Below, one piece after another: positions 9,189-17,563 of a DNA stretch of 54,904 nt. The translations under genes were made by a program, and so were the position numbers. Within the stretch, counting starts at the first letter, position 1. Each line of letters starts with the position of its first letter. This stretch comes from Treponema sp. (lineage in GTDB: Bacteria; Spirochaetota; Spirochaetia; Treponematales; Treponemataceae). Below the pieces are notes generated by a model, which worked only from the letters and a program-made list of their open reading frames with translations, had not been told where the DNA came from and ran no database searches. The stretch lies in contig NZ_JAFRNB010000141.1 of assembly GCF_017430385.1 (NCBI RefSeq), positions 1 through 54,904 on the forward strand. The letters are read 5' to 3'.

Positions 9189-9965
9189 TTGAATCCTTCC
9201 TTGCGCAAGATATTTATTTCAATTTTTCTCCTTTGCTCCATTGCGGCACATTCGCTTGAAATAAAATCTGAGCGGGTTATTGAAGGATTCAGCTGGGTTC
9301 TTGAGACGACGAAAGGCTGGCAGACTATCACTGAAGTTTTGTCAAAAGAGGATGGAGGTGATATTCAGCTTAGGCAAGGCCTTAATTTTAAAGGAATCTT
9401 GTTTCGTTCGTTCTGGTATGACTTGCAAATAGTCAGGTCGCACATTAACCTTGGTTTTGACAGAAAAACTCACTTCCTTTGGACGGAAAAACCTGATTTT
9501 AACAGCGAGGATATGCGTTATACCGAAGGTCTTCGTTGCATAGATTATAGCATTCAGGTTGTGTTCCCGTACCGCCCGATATATTCTCTGACGATTTCGC
9601 CATATATAGAGTATTCTTTTATCGAACATTCTTATGATGAGAATTTTTCAGGAGTTGAACTTTCAACAGTAATGTTCAACAGCATTTTTGCAGGAATTGA
9701 ATTTTGGCATAAGATCAGCAAAAGAATTTCGCAGAATTTATTTTTTTCCTATTCACCGCTTGTCTTTGAAAATTACAGCAAGAGCAAAATGCAGTTTATT
9801 TCTTATGGATTTGAGATTGTTGCGGACACACATCCAGTTTCACTCACGCTGTTCTTATCAAACAAAAAAACTTTTTTACAGAGAGGAAAGCTGATTTTTG
9901 ATGGCGTTAATTTCCAGTTTACAGCATTCGTTACAGGTTTTGCATTGCATATAAATTTACGGTAG
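9189..9965 (+). CDS. Exported beta-rich protein of unknown function (TTG start)
   Basis: I do not recognise the family. The frame is open from inside arginase, but the best start is TTG at 9189. It has GGAG four bases upstream and gives a clean signal peptide (about 22 residues ending in HS before LEIKSE). The mature ~235 residues alternate hydrophobic and polar residues with many aromatics, which suggests periplasmic beta structure or a small outer-membrane barrel. It follows arginase by 10 bases. Its stop overlaps the stop of the convergent radical SAM gene, and its terminator lies inside that gene. Confidence 0.65.
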   Translation: MNPSLRKIFISIFLLCSIAAHSLEIKSERVIEGFSWVLETTKGWQTITEVLSKEDGGDIQLRQGLNFKGILFRSFWYDLQIVRSHINLGFDRKTHFLWTEKPDFNSEDMRYTEGLRCIDYSIQVVFPYRPIYSLTISPYIEYSFIEHSYDENFSGVELSTVMFNSIFAGIEFWHKISKRISQNLFFSYSPLVFENYSKSKMQFISYGFEIVADTHPVSLTLFLSNKKTFLQRGKLIFDGVNFQFTAFVTGFALHINLR

Positions 9966-12200
9966 CACACACAATCCCTTGCCTCGGAAAGAAGATTCCG
10001 GGGCATTTTTTTTTGCTGTGTGGAATTCACCCATGTAGAACCAGCCGATTTTGCCATTCGCGAGCGGAATTTTTTCTCCGCCGAGCCAGAAGATTTTTGA
10101 TTTGTCTTCGGGAAGCGGTTTTCTGAAAGTTTCGTCTCGTTTTGCTTCGTATTTTGCGATTATTTTTTCGATAAAATCCTTTGGAACGCTTGGTCGCTGA
10201 ACCTGAAAGTCGAACCATTTCTGAACAGGTTTTTCCAAGTCTTCGCCGTGCATCCACTGGTTGAGCGAGAAATCAAGAAAAGCTCCGTATTTCTGGGATT
10301 TTTTCTCGCCTTCAAAGTGAAGTCCGTTTTTGGCAAAAAGAGGCGCATTCTGTTTTTCCTGCGGATCGATTGGCTTTAAGTCCTGGATTTTGCCCTCTGT
10401 CCATTCTTTGTAAACCCGTGAGTGTCGTGTGAGCACGAATTTGTGCCAGAAACATGAATCGAGCAAACCGTTTGCATAGAACTGGCGCAAAGTTTCCATC
10501 GAATTGATTAAATCCTGCTCCTTTTCCCACCAGTAGCCGTAAATCATGTAAGCGTGCACGAGAATTCCTGCTTCCTTGAAAGCACAACAGGCTCCGACGA
10601 TTGATTCCAAATCCGTGCCCTTGTGAATCGCGTTGAGTCCGTTTCCTGTGGCAGATTCAAGCCCGGCCGAAACACCGATTAAACCTCCGTAAGCAAGAAA
10701 ATCAGCAACATCGCGGGTAAAACTCTTTTCAAAGCGAACGTTTCCCCACCATGTAATCGGCGAACCGTGAGCAATATTTTCGCGGGCAAACTGAATCATC
10801 ATGGCTGGCGGCATCGCTTCGTCAACAAAATGTATTCCGTAAACGCCTTTTTCCTTGCACTGAGAAAGCAATCCTTCATAAAGATTGTGAATGTTCGTCG
10901 GGCAATAACCTTTGACATAATCCAGCGTAACATCGCAGAAAGCGCATTTGTGCCAGTAACAGCCGTGTGCCATATAAGCCTTAATCCAGCTTCCATCCGA
11001 CCAGAGTCTGTGCATCGGGTTAGTGTCATCAATAAGCCGAGGATACTGAGAAAAATCAATATCCGAAAAATCAGGAATCAGACTTGAAGTAACTTCCTTT
11101 TCGTAAGCTAACGACTGTTCGTAAGTAGGCGAACCTTCTTCAAGCGGCGGAACAATCCCGTTTTTTGTAAACTGTCTCAACTTGAAAATAGGACTATTTT
11201 CCGCAGGAGACATGTTCAATAAGTCTTTATATGAAGCGTATCCCCGGTCATAAGAAATCGCATCACAATATTTATCTAACGAAGGTTCGTTTGTTTCGCG
11301 AAGTTCCGTGTTCACAAATCCACCGCCAAAGCAAACAAAAACCGAGTCACCAAAGTGCTTTTTGAAAAATCGGCCAGTCGCCAGAGCCGCCGCAAATGTC
11401 CCCGCAAATGGGATTGAAATCAGCACGAGTGTCTTCGGGGCGTTGCGGGGTGTCCCCGCAGAAGGGGTAGCGACCAACGAAGTGGGCGCGTAGGGGGAGA
11501 CTTCCCCCTCCAAAACTCCTAACTCCTCATTCCTAACTTCTAACTTTTCTAGCAGTGGTTCATAAAATTCTTTGAGAATCGGGCTGTCCGCACCTTTTTC
11601 GACCTGTTCAAAGCTTGATTCGCTTACAGTGAGGCTTTCGGCATATCGCACGAGCGAGAAATTCTTGTCAAAGGCAATCGTGATGAAGTCCGCCAAGTCC
11701 GCCAGCGCAAAACTTGCAAGTGAGCGTGCATCGTCTGTGGTCAAATCGTGTCCGAGATTCGCAAGATAATTTTCCATTCGGGAGCCACGCGGAACATGTG
11801 CGCCAAAAACAAAACGATGGGCATTCTCGTAGCCCGAAGAAATATTTTCGCGTGAACCTGGGCGCAAAATCGCCGTGATAAAATCAATCCACTCAATCCA
11901 TAAATCTTTTTGGGCGACATACCGCCTGAGATTGAAAGCCGTCGCCTCATCGCCAGATTTTTCGGCTTGGTCTGCAAGCTGCAAGGCATTTTTTTCGCAG
12001 AGAGAGAAAAGTTTTGTAAGGCCTGCTCTTGAAAAAATCGCATAATAAAGCTCAAGGCTCAAATCGAGCCAGCGGGTTTTGTGACCGAGAGACTTGAAAA
12101 ATGCAGAAAGATAAGCCCCGCTCGGATAAGCCGTGTTAAGCTGCACGATTGGCGGCTGGATAATCAAAACATTTTGCTTAGCTGTTTTTTCTTGTGACAT
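9957..12200 (-). CDS. B12-binding-type radical SAM protein
   Basis: A 747-residue protein with an N-terminal region that begins like cobalamin-binding radical SAM enzymes (NVLIIQPPIVQLNTAYPSGA) and a central radical SAM core. The cluster cysteines are C414, C419 and C422 in GCYWHKCAFC, a CX4CX2C spacing instead of the usual CX3CX2C. Substrate unknown. Residues ~218-255 are a foreign-looking insert encoded by a GACT-loop palindromic repeat (11437-11509) plus a low-complexity stretch. The reading frame stays open through it. GGCAGGAAAG precedes the start, 10 bases after the oxidoreductase stop, so the two genes form an operon. Its 3' end contains the terminator of the opposing gene. Confidence 0.8.
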   Translation of the reverse strand: MSQEKTAKQNVLIIQPPIVQLNTAYPSGAYLSAFFKSLGHKTRWLDLSLELYYAIFSRAGLTKLFSLCEKNALQLADQAEKSGDEATAFNLRRYVAQKDLWIEWIDFITAILRPGSRENISSGYENAHRFVFGAHVPRGSRMENYLANLGHDLTTDDARSLASFALADLADFITIAFDKNFSLVRYAESLTVSESSFEQVEKGADSPILKEFYEPLLEKLEVRNEELGVLEGEVSPYAPTSLVATPSAGTPRNAPKTLVLISIPFAGTFAAALATGRFFKKHFGDSVFVCFGGGFVNTELRETNEPSLDKYCDAISYDRGYASYKDLLNMSPAENSPIFKLRQFTKNGIVPPLEEGSPTYEQSLAYEKEVTSSLIPDFSDIDFSQYPRLIDDTNPMHRLWSDGSWIKAYMAHGCYWHKCAFCDVTLDYVKGYCPTNIHNLYEGLLSQCKEKGVYGIHFVDEAMPPAMMIQFARENIAHGSPITWWGNVRFEKSFTRDVADFLAYGGLIGVSAGLESATGNGLNAIHKGTDLESIVGACCAFKEAGILVHAYMIYGYWWEKEQDLINSMETLRQFYANGLLDSCFWHKFVLTRHSRVYKEWTEGKIQDLKPIDPQEKQNAPLFAKNGLHFEGEKKSQKYGAFLDFSLNQWMHGEDLEKPVQKWFDFQVQRPSVPKDFIEKIIAKYEAKRDETFRKPLPEDKSKIFWLGGEKIPLANGKIGWFYMGEFHTAKKNAPESSFRGKGLCVLP
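9982..10014 (+). terminator. Intrinsic terminator for the exported-protein gene, inside the opposing gene
   Basis: CCTCGGAA (9982-9989) pairs with TTCCGGGG (9996-10003) with one wobble pair, followed by eight to nine T residues up to 10014. The same bases encode the last residues of the minus-strand radical SAM protein. Confidence 0.7.
11437..11509 (+). repeat. GACT-loop palindromic repeat inserted in a coding region
   Basis: Contains GGGCGTTGCGGGG...CCCCGCAG and ends with AGGGGGA-GACT-TCCCCCT (about 11492-11509). It aligns with the intergenic copy at 42269-42351, and its 16-base core recurs reversed at 28301-28316. On the minus strand it is read through in frame by the radical SAM gene. Confidence 0.7.
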
Positions 12201-12210
12201 TCTTTCCTGC

Positions 12211-13371
12211 CTAAAACTTTGCTTTAATTTCTTCGAGCACTTTCAAATCAGAAATCGCATCTTCGAGCGGTGAGACAAGCTCGCTGTTTCCGTCCAAAAA
12301 ATCTACTGCGTTCTGAATCATCCCGCTGAAATAGCCTGTCTTTTTGGGAAGTTTGAGCTTTTGCTTTGTGAGCGAATAAAATCCTGTGTAAAGCTTGGAT
12401 TCTTCGCGAAGGTGAAGCTCTGCAAATCCATTCCCGATGCAGATTTTACCCAAAGTGCCAAGAATTTCAATCCTGAACTCAAAAAATTTGCTTCGTCCAC
12501 TCATTTTGACCGTGACTTCCGGGATTGTACCGAATTTACTAACGACCGATTGGTAGTGAGCAGAGAAATTTCGGACAATGCCTTCTTCGTCTTTGTAGAT
12601 TCCTGAGACAAGCGGATTTGTCAAAAGGGGGGTGTCATTTCTTGAAAGGTCGGCTGGCGTATCAGGGGATGTAGTATCAGTTTCGGAATTGTTGGCTGTT
12701 TTGAGAATGGGTGTAACTTCCGACCGTTCGTTATTACTCCCCTTCCCTAGCAAAAATTGCAGTATATCTACCAGATGCGTTCCGTCATGCAAAAGCGAAT
12801 AGGTTCCGTCCTTTTCAAATTCCTCGCCATAAATCCTTAAGCCCGAATCTAATTCTCCTGTTACAGACTGGATATCGCCGATTTTATCAATTAAACTTAC
12901 GACCGATAGATAGTCTTTTGCAAATCTCCGCTCATGATTCACCATCACAGGAACGCCACATTCAATTGCTTTTGCACGGATTTTTTCAGCTTCTTCAGAA
13001 TTGAGGGCAACAGGCTTTTCCAGAATCACGAGGCGAGGTTTGTATTCGATTGCTTTTAAACATTCTTCGAGATGATTATCTTCATTGACTGCCACAGTGA
13101 TTATATCGAGGCAGGTAACATTTTCGTAAAGTTCTTTGCTTGTAGGAAAAACGAGCGTAAAGTCTTTTTTGCCGTTATGCTTTCGGACATACTTGCGCCA
13201 GTTTTCAAGATTTTCTTCGTTTGAGTCAGCGGCGGCAATCAGCTTGATTCGTTTGTTTTTAAGAAGTGCCATAGTATGACTTGCCGGCTGTTCGCGCTTT
13301 TTATCAAATCCAAGAGAAAATCCAATCCGCCCGGTTCCAACAATTGCGGCATAATAGTGCTTTTTTTCCAT
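12211..13371 (-). CDS. Gfo/Idh/MocA-family NAD(P)-dependent oxidoreductase
   Basis: A cytoplasmic dehydrogenase of the glucose-fructose oxidoreductase/inositol dehydrogenase family. It has an N-terminal Rossmann fold (AAIVGTGRIG, residues 8-17), the family EKP motif near 116-118, and the substrate-side GTHLVDILQF segment. Substrate unknown; in a two-gene operon with a radical SAM enzyme it may act on a sugar or cofactor part. Residues ~207-250 (Asn/Ser/Thr/Pro-rich, with ERSEVTP and LSRNDT) interrupt the fold right after QFLLG and look like an in-frame repeat insertion. I start at the third codon of the open frame (ATG at 13371) because TATACT abuts the first ATG. Confidence 0.82.
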   Translation of the reverse strand: MEKKHYYAAIVGTGRIGFSLGFDKKREQPASHTMALLKNKRIKLIAAADSNEENLENWRKYVRKHNGKKDFTLVFPTSKELYENVTCLDIITVAVNEDNHLEECLKAIEYKPRLVILEKPVALNSEEAEKIRAKAIECGVPVMVNHERRFAKDYLSVVSLIDKIGDIQSVTGELDSGLRIYGEEFEKDGTYSLLHDGTHLVDILQFLLGKGSNNERSEVTPILKTANNSETDTTSPDTPADLSRNDTPLLTNPLVSGIYKDEEGIVRNFSAHYQSVVSKFGTIPEVTVKMSGRSKFFEFRIEILGTLGKICIGNGFAELHLREESKLYTGFYSLTKQKLKLPKKTGYFSGMIQNAVDFLDGNSELVSPLEDAISDLKVLEEIKAKF

Positions 13372-13383
13372 AAGCATAGTATA
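13372..13383 (-). promoter_or_regulatory. -10 element of the oxidoreductase gene (leaderless)
   Basis: On the minus strand TATACT (13383-13378) is followed by six bases and the ATG at 13371. An earlier in-frame ATG at 13377 directly touches the hexamer and could not be inside the transcript. No Shine-Dalgarno. Confidence 0.45.
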
Positions 13384-13466
13384 TCACAGAATTGGCAATT
13401 TTTTTAGCCTGTAATTTATGATATTATTGCCGGGAAAAAGATGCACAAATGCCCGCGCATTTAATC

Positions 13467-14267
13467 CTAGTTCAGCAGGACATTGTCGTTATTTACTTTA
13501 ATCTTCTTGAATAGCTCGACGATTGAATCCATCGTGAGATTCTTTTTTTCTTCGCCAGAGATGTCGCTGATGATTTCGCCCTTGTTCATCATAATGAGGC
13601 GGTTTCCAAAATCGAGCGCATGTTGCATGTTGTGCGTGACCATCATGACCGTGAGGTTGTATTCCTCTGCAAATCGGCGTGTCAAATCCATGACAATCTG
13701 GGCATTTGTCGGATCCAGGGCTGCCGTGTGCTCGTCAAGAAGAAGAAGGTTCGGGCGGCTCATAACGGCCATCAAAAGCGTGAGTGCCTGCCTCTGCCCT
13801 CCTGAAAACTGGTCAACATTATCGCCGAGACGGTTTTCCAGACCCATGTTAAGCACTTTTAGCTGCTCTCGGAAGAATTCGCGCATCTTGTTGTTGAGCG
13901 AAATCTTTAATCCCTTGAAGCCTTTTTTGTAGCAAATCATCATGTTGTCTTCAAGGCTCATTTTGCCGGCTGTTCCCAAAAGCGGATTCTGGAAGATTCG
14001 TCCGATATAGCGTGCCCGTTTGTATTCCGCATCGTTGGTGATATTCTTTGGAGCTGAATTTTCGTTTTCCTTGAGATAGATTGTGCCAGTCGTTGGCTTC
14101 AATGTGCCCGCAATAATATTGTAAAGAGTTGATTTTCCGGCACCGTTCGAGCCAATTACTGTGATGAAGTCGCCCTTTTTAATCTGAAGGTTAATGTTTT
14201 TGAGGGCTGTGTTTTCGTCCGGTGTGTTCGCGTTGAATGTAATTCCGATATTTTCAAGTTTTAGCAT
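13467..14267 (-). CDS. ABC transporter ATP-binding protein without adjacent permease
   Basis: A 266-residue ATPase subunit. Walker A is GSNGAGKST (39-47), the signature is FSGGQRQ (~152-158), Walker B is NLLLLDEHTAALDP, and the switch histidine is in VTHNM. DEHTAALDP and the overall layout resemble the ATPase of TrpX/TrpY-like amino-acid import systems. That assignment is a guess from memory. No permease or binding-protein gene lies beside it; the next gene downstream is the oxidoreductase with its own promoter. It must act with membrane partners encoded elsewhere, or be a remnant. Confidence 0.85.
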   Translation of the reverse strand: MLKLENIGITFNANTPDENTALKNINLQIKKGDFITVIGSNGAGKSTLYNIIAGTLKPTTGTIYLKENENSAPKNITNDAEYKRARYIGRIFQNPLLGTAGKMSLEDNMMICYKKGFKGLKISLNNKMREFFREQLKVLNMGLENRLGDNVDQFSGGQRQALTLLMAVMSRPNLLLLDEHTAALDPTNAQIVMDLTRRFAEEYNLTVMMVTHNMQHALDFGNRLIMMNKGEIISDISGEEKKNLTMDSIVELFKKIKVNNDNVLLN

Positions 14268-14303
14268 TATTGATATTTTATCTTTTTATGCAAAATTTTG
14301 CAA
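14268..14303 (-). promoter_or_regulatory. Promoter of the ABC ATPase gene (leaderless)
   Basis: On the minus strand: TTGCAA (14303-14298), a 17-base spacer, TAAAAT (14280-14275), seven bases, then ATG at 14267. No Shine-Dalgarno. One of the best-formed leaderless promoters in the window. Confidence 0.65.
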
Positions 14304-14402
14304 TTTTCGGAAACGGAATATTTTGAAAGCATGGAATTTTTTATTGTCTTCTCTTCTGAATTTGATTATCTTTATATAGAAGAATCTAAAGAGGTATTTT
14401 AA

Positions 14403-15224
14403 ATGGCTGAATCATGTACCCACAACTGTTCGACTTGTGGTTCAAATTGTAAATCAAAAGACTTGCGCGCGACTCTCCGCGAAGGAAGCTGCGTTAAAAA
14501 AGTAATAGGCGTTGTCTCAGGAAAAGGCGGCGTTGGAAAATCCCTCGTAACGGCTTTGCTTGCTTCAAAAATGCGAAAGGCAGGCTTTAAAACAGCAGTT
14601 CTCGATGCCGATATCACAGGCCCTTCAATCCCGACAAGTTTTGGTGTTGGTGCTCAAAAGGCAACCGGCGATAAAACAGGCACAATTTACCCTGTAAAAA
14701 CTGAAACTGGAATCCAGCTCATGAGCATGAATTTCCTTCTCGAAAAGGAAACTGATCCGGTTTTGTGGCGTGGGCCTGTAATCGCAGGTGCGGTCAAACA
14801 GTTCTGGACTGATGTTGAATGGCGTGATGTTGATTTTATGTTCGTCGATATGCCACCGGGAACAGGCGATGTTCCGCTCACAGTTTTCCAGTCGCTCCCA
14901 GTTGACGGAATTGTTGTCGTGTCGTCTCCGCAGCAGCTTGTCCGCGTGATTGTCGAAAAGGCAGTCAAAATGGCGAACATGATGAAAGTTCCGATTGTCG
15001 GCCTTGTCGAAAACATGAGCTATGTAAAATGTCCGCACTGTAATGAAGAAATCAAAGTCTTCGGTGAGAGCAACATCAACGGAATCGCAAAAGACTACGG
15101 AATCCCAGTTCTGGCAAGAATCCCGATGAGCGAGGATATTTCCAAGGCAATCGATGAAGGCGATGTAGAGCGGCTTGACGCAGATTTTATGGATGCAGCA
15201 GTTGATTTGATAAAAGCGATGTAA
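14403..15224 (+). CDS. mrp: Mrp/NBP35-family iron-sulfur carrier ATPase
   Basis: A cytoplasmic P-loop ATPase that carries and delivers Fe-S clusters. The deviant Walker A is GKGGVGKS (40-47), followed by LDADITGPSIP and the family signature VLWRGP. A CxxC pair (CPHC, ~210-213), the dimer cluster-binding site, is present. The N-terminus adds four cysteines (C5, C9, C12, C16), like the NBP35 branch rather than E. coli ApbC. At 273 residues it lacks the DUF59 domain. AGAGG precedes the ATG. It stands alone, with an open intergenic region and a MITE-like repeat downstream. Confidence 0.92.
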   Translation: MAESCTHNCSTCGSNCKSKDLRATLREGSCVKKVIGVVSGKGGVGKSLVTALLASKMRKAGFKTAVLDADITGPSIPTSFGVGAQKATGDKTGTIYPVKTETGIQLMSMNFLLEKETDPVLWRGPVIAGAVKQFWTDVEWRDVDFMFVDMPPGTGDVPLTVFQSLPVDGIVVVSSPQQLVRVIVEKAVKMANMMKVPIVGLVENMSYVKCPHCNEEIKVFGESNINGIAKDYGIPVLARIPMSEDISKAIDEGDVERLDADFMDAAVDLIKAM

Positions 15225-15263
15225 ACAAGAGAACTGAATTACAAGCAATTTTATATTGAAAAT

Positions 15264-15480
15264 GGTGCGAGGGAATGAAACGGCTTACGAAAACACTCGT
15301 TTTGTGCTGCCGCGCAAGCGGCAAACGTATATAGTTACAAGCACAAAACGCGTGTAGCAGGCTAGCAAGCCTTCACAGCATAGCTGTTCGGAGAGTCACT
15401 CAAAATGCTTCACCGGAGCATTTTGCCGGCTACGCCGTCGTTCCCTAGGCTTCGATAAGCCGTTTTCATGACTGGGAGCC
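15264..15480 (+). repeat. 217-bp MITE-like repeat, copy 1
   Basis: Fills most of the 334-base gap between mrp and dus. Near its ends are inverted repeats (around 15275-15292 and 15451-15470) sharing the core ACGGCTTA. Inside are nested palindromes: GTTTTGTGCT...AGCACAAAAC enclosing TGCCGC-gcaa-GCGGCA, and AAAATGCT...AGCATTTT. An inverted copy with about 16 differences by eye lies at 26390-26607. It has no open frame of note, so any movement would depend on a protein encoded elsewhere. Confidence 0.8.
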
Positions 15481-15558
15481 ATTTTTCAATGAGGAAAGAT
15501 TTATAATGCAGTTGCTCTGTGTTGGAACACTCCGCAATCTCTAAAATTTGGATAATCT

Positions 15559-16536
15559 ATGAAACTTCTTCTTGCGCCGATGGATGCAATTACGCATCAG
15601 GCTTTTCGAAATCTTGTTGGCCGCTTCGGTGGATGTGATGAATACTTCAATGAAATGATTAACGCCTCTTCCTTGCTGAACAACGGCCCGTGGGAAAAAT
15701 TTTACCTGCTTGAAGGCCCGGAGCCGGAAAAACTTGTCTGGCAGCTCACCGACAAAAACGGCGAAAAAATGGCTCAGGCGACCAGCGTTCTGGCTGAGCG
15801 TGGCGGAATCGGCGTGGATTTGAACATGGGCTGCTCTGCTCCGCAAATTGCCAACACTGGAGCCGGAATTGCCTGGATGACAAAGCCAATCTCGGAGACT
15901 CAGGCAATGGTTCACGGCGTAAAATCCGCGCTTGAAAATGCCGCTAAAGACGGCCGTCCTGCAAAAAGGCTTTCCGTAAAGCTTCGGCTCGGCGACCAGG
16001 ATTTCACGCTCGAAAAATTCTTTGAGTTTACGGATATGCTCGTTGGTGAAGGCGTTCAAATGCTTACTCTTCACCCGCGCACCAAAAAAGAAAAATATCG
16101 TGAGCGCGCCCGCTGGCAATTCGTTGAGGAACTTGCCCTTCGCTATCCGCAGATTCCTGTTAATCTCAACGGCGATGTAAAAGATGGTGCAAGTTTTGAG
16201 GAAGCACAAAAAGCCGCTCCTCATGCAAACGGAATTATGATTGCTCGCGCTGCCGTCCAGAAACCATGGATTTTCGCTCAGCTTTCAGGACTTGCTTGCG
16301 AGCCAATCAACAGTGAGCAGCTTGCTCTTGTTTTCATCGATTATGTGGAGCAATGTCAGCCTCCAGAATTCTGGAAAACCCGTCTCCAAAGATTCTTCGC
16401 ATATTACTGCCTCAATTTCAGTTTCGGTCACTATTTCCAGACCCAGATGATAAACGCAAAAGACAACGAAGATGCCCGCGCCCGCGTAAAAGAATATTTT
16501 TCGAAATGCCCCGATGACAAAACTTTAAAAATATGA
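15559..16536 (+). CDS. dus: tRNA-dihydrouridine synthase
   Basis: An FMN enzyme reducing uridines in tRNA loops. The TIM-barrel start LLAPMDAITHQAFR, the catalytic cysteine in NMGCSAP (C92), the KLRLG strand, LHPRT, the NGDV strand and IARAAVQKPWIF are all in the family order. Length 325 residues is normal. Which tRNA position it modifies cannot be told. Its start has no strong Shine-Dalgarno (only GGA six bases upstream). TATAAT at 15502-15507 may be its -10. It is the first gene after the MITE-like repeat. Confidence 0.9.
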   Translation: MKLLLAPMDAITHQAFRNLVGRFGGCDEYFNEMINASSLLNNGPWEKFYLLEGPEPEKLVWQLTDKNGEKMAQATSVLAERGGIGVDLNMGCSAPQIANTGAGIAWMTKPISETQAMVHGVKSALENAAKDGRPAKRLSVKLRLGDQDFTLEKFFEFTDMLVGEGVQMLTLHPRTKKEKYRERARWQFVEELALRYPQIPVNLNGDVKDGASFEEAQKAAPHANGIMIARAAVQKPWIFAQLSGLACEPINSEQLALVFIDYVEQCQPPEFWKTRLQRFFAYYCLNFSFGHYFQTQMINAKDNEDARARVKEYFSKCPDDKTLKI

Positions 16537-16645
16537 TAGTGTTACTATCACTATAATTAACTGGGATAACAGGATTTTATATTGCTATTTTTTAAAATTG
16601 TGTTAAAATAATATAATAAATATCTTTAAAGTAACGGAGCGTAAA

Positions 16646-17470
16646 ATGAAAATAAAAGTTTTTGCTATTGTTTCTGTTTTGCTTGCATCGTTCGGCCTTT
16701 CAGCTCAGACAGCAAATGAAATCGCCAAAGTGTTTTGTGATTTGGACAGGGTTCCAGATTACAACTACTCTACCCTGATTCTCGAAAACATTAACAAAAA
16801 CGGTAAGAGTGAGAAAATCGAAATTTGGCAGTACGGAAGTGGTGTTGATAACGGCCTTAAAAATGTAGCGTTCGATTTCAAGGCGCCTGCTAGCGTTAAA
16901 GGCATGAGGGTTCTCCAGCTAGAAAAGCTCAAGAAGGCTGATGACCGCTATGTTTACATGCCGGAACTTCGTCAGTCACGACGAATCCCAATGACAGAGC
17001 GAACGAAATCTTTCGGCGGCACCGAATTCACTTACAACGACATGACAATCCGCAACGAGGATGAAGACGACAATTCCATTCTTGATCCAAACGCAAAAAT
17101 CACTATAAACGGCAATTCTTATTCTTGCTGGAAGATGAAGTCAGTTCCTTACAAAAAGAGCGAGGTTGAGTATTCTTACCGCATTTCATGGTTTGACAAA
17201 AAGACATACATTCCTGTCCGAATCGAATACTATGACACCAAGGACAAGATGATTAAGATTTATGAATGTCTCAAAATCGAAATCGTAAAGGGTGCGACTG
17301 GTATCGAATATCCTTTGCGCCGTTCAAATGTCATTACAAATCTTGTAACAGGCCGCAAGACGATTGCGACTGTAAAAGACTTCGTATTTGACGAAAAAAT
17401 TTCTGATGCTTATTTCACACAGAACTGGATTGTCACTGGAAAAGCTCCGAAAATCAAGGGCAAAAAGTAA
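16646..17470 (+). CDS. Outer-membrane lipoprotein-sorting (LolA-like) protein
   Basis: A secreted protein of 274 residues with a signal peptide (about 20 residues, ending SAQ before TANEIAK). The mature part matches my memory of the LolA-like beta-sheet family annotated as outer membrane lipoprotein-sorting protein: MPELRQSRRIPMTERTKSFGGTEFTYNDM is the typical core. Such proteins bind lipid-like molecules in the periplasm, often alongside RND/MMPL exporters; here there is no exporter next to it. CGGAG precedes the ATG and a TATAAT-like element is upstream. Confidence 0.8.
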   Translation: MKIKVFAIVSVLLASFGLSAQTANEIAKVFCDLDRVPDYNYSTLILENINKNGKSEKIEIWQYGSGVDNGLKNVAFDFKAPASVKGMRVLQLEKLKKADDRYVYMPELRQSRRIPMTERTKSFGGTEFTYNDMTIRNEDEDDNSILDPNAKITINGNSYSCWKMKSVPYKKSEVEYSYRISWFDKKTYIPVRIEYYDTKDKMIKIYECLKIEIVKGATGIEYPLRRSNVITNLVTGRKTIATVKDFVFDEKISDAYFTQNWIVTGKAPKIKGKK

Positions 17471-17563
17471 AAAAGGATTGTTTTTAAGGCAAATTAAATT
17501 TGTCTTGCATATAAACCTATTTTGCTATACTATATTAATACTAATTAAAAAAGGAGCTTGAAA

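Noticed and set aside
13467..14267. Complete ABC import operon at the lone ATPase
   Set aside because: Neither neighbouring gene encodes a permease or a matching binding protein; the oxidoreductase has its own promoter.
15264..15480. MITE-like repeat as a small RNA gene
   Set aside because: The palindromes could fold as RNA, but a second copy with inverted ends in the opposite orientation fits a mobile repeat better. No promoter or terminator frames it.
16534..16550. TGATAGT-gtt-ACTATCA hairpin after dus as a terminator
   Set aside because: A weak AT-rich seven-pair stem that overlaps the stop codon and has no T-run after it.
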